NCBI GenBank assembly: GCA_016873715.1
Contig: VGWF01000044.1
Coordinates: 1-34,617 of the forward strand
Direction of reading: 5' to 3'
Source: Lentisphaerota bacterium
Lineage (GTDB): Bacteria > Verrucomicrobiota > Kiritimatiellia > PWTM01
Length of the DNA stretch: 34,617 nt
Shown piece by piece: positions 15,491-22,699 of this stretch. Made by a program: the position numbers and the translations under genes. The notes beneath the pieces were generated by a model, which worked only from the letters and a program-made list of their open reading frames with translations, did not search any database and was not told the DNA's origin. How positions within the stretch are numbered: position 1 is the first letter of the stretch; the number at the start of each line of letters is the position of its first letter.

Positions 15491-16882
15491 ATGCATGCAC
15501 CCATCGACCGTCGTTCCTTCCTGAAGACCACCACCGCGGCCGGCGCCGGGCTCTCGCGTGCCGCCTCGCGTCTGGCCCCGCTGCTGGCGGCCGCCGCCGC
15601 GCCGGCCCCCGCCGCCCCGGGCGTCGCGGCGCCGTCGGCGGCGAAGCCCGCGCTGCTCGGCGGCGCGCCGGTCCACACGGGCGGCTGGTCGCGGTGGCCC
15701 CAGTGGCGGGAGGCGTGGGAGGACGACCTCCTCAAGGTCTACCGCAGCGGCAAGTGGTTCCGGGGCTCCGACACGCGGGTGGAGGATTTCGAGACGGCCT
15801 ACGCGAAGCTGCTCGGCGCGAAGAAGTGCCTCGCGACCGCCAGCGGCACGACGGCCCTGATGGTCGCGCTCCACGTGATGGACGTCGACGCCGGCGACGA
15901 GGTGATCGTGTCGCCCTACACGTTCATCGCGACCTACAACGCGATCCTCAACGCGCATGCGCTGCCGGTGTTCGCGGACACCGACCCCGCGACGCTCAAC
16001 ATGGACCCGGCGACGATCGAGAGCCGCATCACCGACCGGACGCGCGCGATCATGCCGGTGCACATCTTCGGGATGTCGTGCGACATGGACCCGATCCTCG
16101 CGATCGCGAAGGCGCGGGGCTTCGCGGTGGTCGAGGACGCCTGCCAGGCCTGGCTGGCCGAGTACAAGGGGCGCAGGTGCGGCACGATCGGCGATCTCGG
16201 CTGCTTCAGCTTCCAGGAGTCGAAGCACCTGCCCGCCGGCGAGGGCGGCGCCGTGGCCGGCATGAGCGAGGCGCTGATCGACAAGTGCAACTCGTTCCAC
16301 AACTGCGGCCGGGCGTGCGGCACGAACAAGGGATCGGGGAGCTTCACCCGGGGGAACAACTGCCGGATGACGCAGGCCCAGGCGGTGATCCTGCTCCAGC
16401 AGCTCGGCAAGCTGGTCGAGGACACGGCCGTCCGCCGCCGCAACGCGGACTACCTCGGCGAACAGCTCCGGCAGATCCCGGGGATCCAGACCATGCGGCT
16501 GCCGGAGGGAAGCCGCCCGGTCTGGCACCTCTACCCGTTCCGCTACGGCGCCACCGAGTTCGCCGGGCTCTCCCGCGATGCCTTCATGAAGGCGCTCAAC
16601 GCCGAGGGAATCCCGTGCTCGAGCGTGTACCGCGAACAGTACTTCGACGGCCTGCTCGACGAGGCCATCGCCTCGCGCGGCTTCAAGCGCCTCTGGAGCG
16701 CCCAGCGGCTGAAGGCCTATCGCGAGAGCCTCAAGGACCTGCGCGGAAACCAGCAGGTGTGCGCGACGACGGTGGCTCTGCCGCAGACCCTGCTGCTCTC
16801 CGACCGGGCCGGCGTCGATCACATCGTGGAGGCGATCCGGAAGATCCGGGTCAACGCCGCCGCGCTGGCGAAGGCCTCATGA
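15491..16882 (+). CDS. Tat-exported DegT/DnrJ/EryC1/StrS aminotransferase homologue, copy 1
   Basis: A 463-residue PLP enzyme of the DegT family, whose members mostly transfer an amino group to keto-sugars. The N-terminus carries a twin-arginine signal, DRRSFLKTTTAAGAG, followed by an Ala/Pro-rich region to about residue 58. The fold then starts with LLGGAPVHTGGW. Visible: SGTTALMVAL (PLP phosphate), the Asp in VVEDACQAW, and the PLP lysine K245 in SFQESKHLPAGEGG. All key residues are kept, so it is probably active or at least binds PLP. Tat export would allow transport with PLP already bound. The second DegT gene begins 13 bp later. Confidence 0.9.
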   Translation: MHAPIDRRSFLKTTTAAGAGLSRAASRLAPLLAAAAAPAPAAPGVAAPSAAKPALLGGAPVHTGGWSRWPQWREAWEDDLLKVYRSGKWFRGSDTRVEDFETAYAKLLGAKKCLATASGTTALMVALHVMDVDAGDEVIVSPYTFIATYNAILNAHALPVFADTDPATLNMDPATIESRITDRTRAIMPVHIFGMSCDMDPILAIAKARGFAVVEDACQAWLAEYKGRRCGTIGDLGCFSFQESKHLPAGEGGAVAGMSEALIDKCNSFHNCGRACGTNKGSGSFTRGNNCRMTQAQAVILLQQLGKLVEDTAVRRRNADYLGEQLRQIPGIQTMRLPEGSRPVWHLYPFRYGATEFAGLSRDAFMKALNAEGIPCSSVYREQYFDGLLDEAIASRGFKRLWSAQRLKAYRESLKDLRGNQQVCATTVALPQTLLLSDRAGVDHIVEAIRKIRVNAAALAKAS

Positions 16883-16895
16883 CCGGGAGACGACC

Positions 16896-18224
16896 ATGAC
16901 GACGCCCCGCGACCGGGATTCGAAGTGGACGCGGCGGAGCTTCCTGAGGACCGGCGGCGCCGCGACGGCCGGGCTGGCGGCGGCCCGCGGGGCCCGCGCC
17001 GGGGCGCTGGCGATCGACGGCGGGCCGAAAACCGTGACGGTGTCGCCGCAGAAGGTGTCGGCGCTGACGCGCTGGCCGCGCTACGGCGCCGCCGAGAAGG
17101 GCCGGCTGCACGAACTGATCGACTCGGGCGCGTTCTACGACGAGCTGCCGCTCTTCGAGAGCGAATGGCAGGCCTACACGCAGGCGCCGTTCGTCAAGGC
17201 GCACATGAACGGGTCCAGCGCGCTGACGAGCATGTACTTCGCGCTCTCCCTCGACGTGCCCCCGGGCAGCGAGGTTCTCGTGCCGACCTACACGTTCTTC
17301 TCGGCGTGCCTCGCGATGCGCTTCTCGAACCTGGTGCCGGTCTTCGTCGACATCGACCCGGAGACCGCGTGCTTCGACCTCGAGGATGCGAAGCGGAAGC
17401 TGACGCCGCGCGTGTGCGCCGTCGAGGCGATGCACTCGTGGGGCCTGCCGTGCGAGATGGACCGGATCTGCGGGTGGGCGAAGGAGAAGGGGATCGTGCC
17501 GCTCGAGGATTGCGCGCACGCGCACGGCGCCTCGATGCAGGGGCGCAAGGTCGGCACCTGGGGCGAGATGGCGATCTTCAGCTTCCAGGCGTCGAAGCCG
17601 CTCCCGTGCGTGGAGGGCGGCATGGGCATGTACCGGACGCGCGAGTACTACGAGCGGGCGTCCGCCTTCGGACACTACGAGGCGCCGGCGAAGTTCGCGA
17701 AGGACAGCCCGGTGCGCGCGTACGCGAACACCGGCTACGGGCAGAAGTACCGCATGCACCCGTTCGCCGCGGCGGTCGCGCGGATGCAGCTGAAGGGGCT
17801 CGACGAGGTGAACGCGATCGCGAAGCGAAACGTGCGCGCCCTCAACGACCGGCTGGTGCAGCTGCCGGGCATCCGGGAACCCCGCTGCCGGCCCGACCAG
17901 GACCGCGTCTACTACCACGCGAACATGCTGCTGATGGACTTCCGGAAGCTCGGCGTCTCCCGCGACCGCCTCGTGAAGGCGCTGGAGGCCGAGGGGGTTC
18001 GCGCGAGCTTCTGGGACTACCCCCAGCAGCACACGCACCGGATCTACGCCGAGGCGAAGTGGTGGCACCACCCGCCGGTGATCCCGGAGCGCATGCCCGG
18101 GTGCGAGTACGTCAACGCGAACCACCTCTTCCTCCCGCTGATGTACGGCGAGGCGCAGGAGCTGGTCGAGCAGTACGCGGTCGCGTTCGAGAAGGTCTGG
18201 GCGCGCCGCGCGGCGCTGACGTAG
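16896..18224 (+). CDS. Tat-exported DegT/DnrJ/EryC1/StrS aminotransferase homologue, copy 2
   Basis: A 442-residue DegT-family protein. The Tat signal WTRRSFLRTGGAATAG is followed by an ARA-type cleavage region near residue 36. Visible: NGSSALTSM, LEDCAHAHGA with the PLP-ring Asp, and K234 in SFQASKPLPCVEGG. It is clearly diverged from the preceding copy (different loop lengths, and MHSWGLPCEMD where copy 1 has VHIFGMSCDMD), so the pair is old and may act on different substrates or form a heteromer. GGGAG precedes the ATG. The propeller gene follows after 22 bp with a strong ribosome site. Confidence 0.9.
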   Translation: MTTPRDRDSKWTRRSFLRTGGAATAGLAAARGARAGALAIDGGPKTVTVSPQKVSALTRWPRYGAAEKGRLHELIDSGAFYDELPLFESEWQAYTQAPFVKAHMNGSSALTSMYFALSLDVPPGSEVLVPTYTFFSACLAMRFSNLVPVFVDIDPETACFDLEDAKRKLTPRVCAVEAMHSWGLPCEMDRICGWAKEKGIVPLEDCAHAHGASMQGRKVGTWGEMAIFSFQASKPLPCVEGGMGMYRTREYYERASAFGHYEAPAKFAKDSPVRAYANTGYGQKYRMHPFAAAVARMQLKGLDEVNAIAKRNVRALNDRLVQLPGIREPRCRPDQDRVYYHANMLLMDFRKLGVSRDRLVKALEAEGVRASFWDYPQQHTHRIYAEAKWWHHPPVIPERMPGCEYVNANHLFLPLMYGEAQELVEQYAVAFEKVWARRAALT

Positions 18225-18246
18225 GAACCGCCTCGGAGGTTGCGCG

Positions 18247-19620
18247 ATGCGCGAGACGACCCGTCCGCCGACGGCCCCCTGGGCGGCCTGCATCATGCCC
18301 CGTCCCGGCGCCTCCCCGGCGGCGGAGGCGGCCGATCCCTTCCAGCCCGCGCGGCGGCTGGTCGCGGAGAGGTTCGATTCGGGGTTTCCCAAGGCCCACG
18401 ACACCTACAACGGGATGCTCTGCGGAAGCGACGGGCGGATCTACTACGTGCTCAGCGCGGAGCCGCACGACGTCGGCGGGCGGATGTATGTCCTCGACCC
18501 CGCGACGGACTCGGTGTCGCTGATCGGCGATCTCACCGAGGCGTGCGGCGAGAAGGGGGCGAAGTCCATCGCCCAGGGCAAGAGCCACGTCAACTTCGTC
18601 GAGTCGGAGGGCCGCCTCTTCTTCGCGACGCACATCGGCTTCTACAGCCTCGTCGACGGGATGGAGACGATGGGCATCCCCCCGCGCGGCTGGACCCGGT
18701 ACCCCGGCGGCCACCTGCTGGCCTGGGACATGAAGTCCGGTTCGTTCGAGGATCTCGGCCTCGCGCCGGAGGGCGAAGGGGTGCTGACGTTCGCGATGGA
18801 CCCGGCGCGCGGGCGGATGTTCGGCCTCACGTGGCCGGGCGGCATGTTCTTCCGGTTCGACCTGGCGACGAGGACTCTGAGGAACTTCGGCAAGGCCTGC
18901 GCGGACGGCGAGGCCGCGAAGGGGGAGCGGTATCGGACGGTGTGCCGGTCCATCGCCGTGGACCCGGCGGACGGTTCGGCCTACTTCAGCACCTCGGAGG
19001 GCGACATCCTCCGCTACCGCGCCGACCGCGACGCCGTCGAACGCATCGAGGGCGAGGACCTCCGGAAGGACTACTTCGGCCTGTACGATCCGGCCAACCC
19101 CGGCCACATGGGCTACAACTGGCGGCAGACGTTCCACCGGCCGGCCGACGGCATGATCTACGGCGTGCACGGCAATTCCGGCTACCTCTTCCGCTTCGAC
19201 CCGCGCAGGCAGCGCATCGAGGTGCTCGACCGGCTCACGTCCGACGTGTCGAAGCGCAGCGGCATGTTCGACCAGTTCAGCTACGGCTACCTCGGCTTCG
19301 CGCTCGGGCCGGACGGCGACACGATCCACTACCTCACCGGCGGCCCGATCTACGAGGATGGGAGGCGGGTGAAGGGCAGGGACAGCATCGCCATGGGCGC
19401 CGCGAAGGGGCTGGAGAACCTGCACCTGGTCACCTGGCACATCCCGACCGGGCGGTGCCGGGACCACGGCGCGATCTTCTATCCGGACGGCACGCGCCCG
19501 CTGTACGTGAACTCGATCGCGATCGGGACGGACGGCAGCGTCTACTCGCTCGCGCGGGTGCCGGACGCCGCGCGCGTACGCACCGACCTGTTCCGCGTCA
19601 AGGGGCCGTTTCCGCCGTGA
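18247..19620 (+). CDS. Beta-propeller-like protein of unknown function
   Basis: A 457-residue protein built of repeated short beta-strand units with motifs such as GRIYYVLSAEP, GRMFGLTWPGG, GSAYFSTSEGDILRY and GMIYGVHGNSGYLFRFDP, which look like propeller blades. Similar folds occur in SMP-30-like lactonases and in lyases acting on sugars, but no catalytic set is recognisable. No clear signal peptide is seen, although the N-terminus up to residue 30 looks non-conserved. GGAGGT at 18235-18240 sets the start. It sits between the DegT pair and the ceramidase-like pair, with GTGA overlap to the latter. Confidence 0.75.
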   Translation: MRETTRPPTAPWAACIMPRPGASPAAEAADPFQPARRLVAERFDSGFPKAHDTYNGMLCGSDGRIYYVLSAEPHDVGGRMYVLDPATDSVSLIGDLTEACGEKGAKSIAQGKSHVNFVESEGRLFFATHIGFYSLVDGMETMGIPPRGWTRYPGGHLLAWDMKSGSFEDLGLAPEGEGVLTFAMDPARGRMFGLTWPGGMFFRFDLATRTLRNFGKACADGEAAKGERYRTVCRSIAVDPADGSAYFSTSEGDILRYRADRDAVERIEGEDLRKDYFGLYDPANPGHMGYNWRQTFHRPADGMIYGVHGNSGYLFRFDPRRQRIEVLDRLTSDVSKRSGMFDQFSYGYLGFALGPDGDTIHYLTGGPIYEDGRRVKGRDSIAMGAAKGLENLHLVTWHIPTGRCRDHGAIFYPDGTRPLYVNSIAIGTDGSVYSLARVPDAARVRTDLFRVKGPFPP

Positions 19621-21002
19621 GCGCGCGGGCCAGGGCCTTCGCCGCGCTCCTCGCCGCGGTCGCGTGCGTTTCCGTTCGGGGCGACGGACTTCGCCTGGCC
19701 GTGTTCGATGCGGATATCACGCCCCCGGTCGGCAGCGCGATGGCCTACGATCCCGTGGTCCGCGTCGGGGAGATGACGCTGCGCGGCCGCGGCGTCGTGC
19801 TGCTCGGCGCGGGACGTCCGATCGTGCTCTGCGCGCTGGACTGGATCGGTGTCTACAACGGGGCGCATGACCGGGTCCGGGCGGAGCTGGCCCGTGCCGC
19901 GGACACGGATCCCGACCGCGTGGCCGTGCATTGCGTGCACCAGCACGATGCGCCCCGCATGGGGACGGACGCCGAGGCGATCCTGCGGGAGAACGGATGG
20001 CCGGCCGGAGCGTGGGACAGCGCGCACACGCGCCCGGCGATCCGTCGCGTCGCCGCGGCGCTCCGGGCCTCGCTGACGAACGCGCAGCCCGTCACCCATG
20101 CGGGGTGGGGCGTCGCGCGCGTGGAGTGCGTCGCTTCGAACCGCCGGATTCCGGGTCCGGACGGACACATCCAGACGCGCTTCACGACGGAGCGGAACCC
20201 GGAGAAGCGGGCGGCCCCGGAGGGCGTCATCGATCCCGAGGTCAGCGTCGTGAGCCTCTGGAACGGCGAGGCGCCCGTGGCGGTCCTCAGCTACTACGCG
20301 TGCCACCCGCAGAGCTACTACCGGACCGGCGTGCCGAGCCCCGACTTCCCCGGCATCGCGCGCTTCATCCGCGGTCAGGGCGTGCCGCAGGCGCTGCACG
20401 TCCACTTCACCGGCGCCGCGGGCAACGTCGGCGCCGGCAAGTACAACGACGGATCGAAGGAGAACCGCATGCTGCTGGCGCAAAGGCTGGCGGACGGCAT
20501 GAAGCGCGCGTTCGAGGCGACAGCGAAGACGCCGCTGGGGGTGGGGGACGTGGACTGGCGGTCCGAACGGGTCCGGATCCCGGCGGCATCCCACGTCAGG
20601 GAGGACGAACTGGTGGAGCGCCTGAAGGCCGGTCCCGGGGCGCCCGGCGCGCCGGCGCAGCCCGATGCGTCGGCCGCCGTCCGCCTCGCGTTCCTCCGGC
20701 GCGTTCAGGCGGGTCACGAGACCCCGATGCCCTGTCTCCGGCTCGGCTCGATTCGCATCCTTCACATGCCGGGCGAGCTGTTCGTGGAGTACCAGATCGC
20801 GGCGAAGGCGATGCGGCCGGACCTGCATGTCGCGCTGGCGGCCTACGGTGACGGGGGACCCGGTTACATCGGGACGGCCAGGGCCTACGCCGAGGCCGGA
20901 GGGTATGAGACGGAGCCGCGATCGAGTCCCGTTCCACCGGAGATCGAGGGCATCCTGACGGCCGCCGTGCGGCGGCTGCTGGATGCCGGCGCCGCCCCCT
21001 GA
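19617..21002 (+). CDS. Secreted neutral-ceramidase-like metal hydrolase homologue, copy 1
   Basis: A 461-residue exported protein resembling the N-terminal domain of neutral/alkaline non-lysosomal ceramidase. GTG at 19617 overlaps the previous stop as GTGA and opens a signal peptide (AFAALLAAVACVSVRG). The domain begins AVFDADITPPVGSAMAY. Zinc-type histidines are in CVHQHDAP and YYACHPQSYY. The ceramidase nucleophile loop GDVSPN is replaced by GAAGNVGAGKYNDG with no serine, so true ceramidase activity is unlikely. Such homologues are common in planctomycetes and relatives next to sugar genes and may act on carbohydrate amides or esters; this is inference. Confidence 0.8.
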   Translation: MSARARAFAALLAAVACVSVRGDGLRLAVFDADITPPVGSAMAYDPVVRVGEMTLRGRGVVLLGAGRPIVLCALDWIGVYNGAHDRVRAELARAADTDPDRVAVHCVHQHDAPRMGTDAEAILRENGWPAGAWDSAHTRPAIRRVAAALRASLTNAQPVTHAGWGVARVECVASNRRIPGPDGHIQTRFTTERNPEKRAAPEGVIDPEVSVVSLWNGEAPVAVLSYYACHPQSYYRTGVPSPDFPGIARFIRGQGVPQALHVHFTGAAGNVGAGKYNDGSKENRMLLAQRLADGMKRAFEATAKTPLGVGDVDWRSERVRIPAASHVREDELVERLKAGPGAPGAPAQPDASAAVRLAFLRRVQAGHETPMPCLRLGSIRILHMPGELFVEYQIAAKAMRPDLHVALAAYGDGGPGYIGTARAYAEAGGYETEPRSSPVPPEIEGILTAAVRRLLDAGAAP

Positions 21003-21015
21003 GAGGAGAGTCGCC

Positions 21016-22380
21016 ATGCGCACGTGGATCCGGTTCCTCCTTCCCGCGCTTGCCGGCCCGGCGGTGACCTGCGCCGCGGAGTTTCGCGCGGGCGTTGCAC
21101 GGACCGATGTCACGCCGCCGACGCCTTTCTGGCTCTCCGGCTATGCGGCGCGGACGAACCCCGCGACGGTCGTCCGGAACCGGCTCTGGGCCAAGGCGCT
21201 CGCGCTCGACGACGGCGAGGGGGGGCGCGCCATCATCGTCACGGCGGATGTCATCGGCTTTCCGCGCGAGATGACCGACGCGATCGCGGAGCGAATCGGG
21301 ACGCAGCATGGGTTCCGGCGGGACCAGGTCCTCTTCAATGCGTCCCACACCCACTACGGGCCGGTGGTGAGGTCGAACCTCTCGACGATGTACGCGTTCG
21401 ACGAGCCCGAGCGCGCGCGGATCCAGGCCTACGGCGGGCGCCTCATGGACGACATCGTCGCCCTCGTCGGCGCCGCGCTGGCCGACCGCTCCCCCGCCCG
21501 CATCGAGTGCGGGCACGGCCGCGCCGTATTCGCCGCCAACCGCCGCGAAGCGACGCCCGGCGGCGTGAAGCTCGGCGTCAATCCGTCGGGCCCGGTCGAT
21601 CCCGACGTGCCCGTGCTGCGCGTGACCGCGCCCGACGGACGGTTGCGTGCGGTGCTCTTCGGCTACGCGTGCCACGGCACGACGCTGGCGGCGCGTTTCA
21701 CGGAGATCGACGGCGATTTCGCCGGCTTCGCCCAGCGCGCGGTCGAGGCCGCCCATCCGGGCGCCACCGCCCTCTACATGATCCTCTGCGCGGCCGACCA
21801 GAACCCGAACCCGCGCGGCGAGTACGAGCACCTCGAGCGCCACGGCCGGGAACTGGCCGGCGCGGTCGAGGCCGTGCTGGCAGGCTCGATGAAGCCGGTG
21901 CGCGCGCCGGTCCGAACCGCGCACGGGATTGCGGATCTCGCGTTCGCGCCCCATACGCGCGAGGCGTTCGAGAAGGAGGCGGCCGGAACCGACGGGGCGG
22001 CGCCGACGCCGCACAAGAAGCGCCGCGCGCAGAAGATGCTGGAGGCCTACGACCGCGGCGAGCCGGTGCGGACGCTGCCGTTGCAGGTTCAGGCGATCCG
22101 TCTCGGCGACGACTTCACCCTGCTCGGCCTCAGCGGCGAGGTGGTGGTCGAGTACGCCCTGCGCGCCAAGGGCGAGTTCCCGGCGGAGAACCTCGCGGTC
22201 GCCGGTTACTGCAACGATGTCAGTTGCTACATCCCGTCCGCCGCGGTCCTGCGCGGCGGCGGCTACGAGCCGGACACGAGCATGATCTACTACGGCCAGC
22301 CCGGCCCCCTGTCGACGAACGTCGAGGAGGAGGTCTTCGCGGCGATCCGCCGGACCCTGCGCCAGGTCGGCGCGAAGTGA
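21016..22380 (+). CDS. Secreted neutral-ceramidase-like metal hydrolase homologue, copy 2
   Basis: A 454-residue protein with a signal peptide (WIRFLLPALAGPAVTCAAE) and the same fold start, AGVARTDVTPPTPFWLSGY. Zinc-type histidines are in NASHTHYGP and GYACHGTTL. Where ceramidases have the GDVSPN serine loop it reads CAADQNPNPRGEYEH, again without serine. It is only distantly similar to the preceding copy. AGGAGAG lies just before ATG 21016, 13 bp after copy 1. It closes this block; repeats and a new promoter follow. Confidence 0.82.
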   Translation: MRTWIRFLLPALAGPAVTCAAEFRAGVARTDVTPPTPFWLSGYAARTNPATVVRNRLWAKALALDDGEGGRAIIVTADVIGFPREMTDAIAERIGTQHGFRRDQVLFNASHTHYGPVVRSNLSTMYAFDEPERARIQAYGGRLMDDIVALVGAALADRSPARIECGHGRAVFAANRREATPGGVKLGVNPSGPVDPDVPVLRVTAPDGRLRAVLFGYACHGTTLAARFTEIDGDFAGFAQRAVEAAHPGATALYMILCAADQNPNPRGEYEHLERHGRELAGAVEAVLAGSMKPVRAPVRTAHGIADLAFAPHTREAFEKEAAGTDGAAPTPHKKRRAQKMLEAYDRGEPVRTLPLQVQAIRLGDDFTLLGLSGEVVVEYALRAKGEFPAENLAVAGYCNDVSCYIPSAAVLRGGGYEPDTSMIYYGQPGPLSTNVEEEVFAAIRRTLRQVGAK

Positions 22381-22420
22381 CGCGGGCGGCGCGCCACGGG
22401 GATCCGGCGTTCGGCCCGCC

Positions 22421-22491
22421 CGGAAGATGACAACCGAATGGGGGCAACCGAATGGGGACGCGGCCGGGAGGGCCGCGCTCCGCGCGGCCGC
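22421..22491 (+). repeat. Hairpin-bearing repeat, copy A
   Basis: The unit has CAACCGAATG twice (22431-22440, 22445-22454) followed by a perfect hairpin GGCCGCGC-TCC-GCGCGGCC at 22471-22489. It recurs 120 bp downstream. Confidence 0.85.
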
Positions 22492-22540
22492 ACGCGGAAC
22501 CACGGATAGCACGGATCCCACCGATTCGACGAGGACGGCC

Positions 22541-22613
22541 CGGAGAATGACAACCGAATGGGGGCAACCGAATGCGGACGCCGGATCGGGAGGGCCGCGC
22601 TCCGCGCGGCCGC
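22541..22613 (+). repeat. Hairpin-bearing repeat, copy B
   Basis: The same unit as copy A, with CAACCGAATG at 22551 and 22565 and the identical hairpin at 22593-22611. A few bases are inserted between the two parts. Confidence 0.85.
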
Positions 22614-22634
22614 GAACGGATCCGCGTGAACCGT

Positions 22635-22663
22635 TTGCCGCGCGCATCCCGCCGGGCTACAAG
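22635..22663 (+). promoter_or_regulatory. Candidate promoter of the GH123-type gene
   Basis: TTGCCG (22635-22640), 17 bp, TACAAG (22658-22663, 4 of 6 matches). The ATG follows 36 nt later with GGGAGG at 22689-22694. Confidence 0.45.
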
Positions 22664-22699
22664 ACGGTTTCGACACGTGCACGGTGGCGGGAGGACGCG

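Larger units (their letters stand above)
22381..22699. other. 319-bp intergenic region with repeat pair and promoter
   Basis: No gene is supported here. The region holds two copies of a hairpin-bearing repeat 120 bp apart, a stretch with two near-identical CACGGAT words between them, and the GH123 gene's promoter and ribosome site. The frame of the following gene is open across it, but the translation is low complexity. Confidence 0.75.

Noticed and set aside
22427-22699. N-terminal extension of the GH123-type protein through the repeats
   Set aside because: The extension would encode MTTEWGQPN twice inside the repeat units. The ATG at 22700 has a signal peptide, a GGGAGG site and a promoter, so the extension is not coding.
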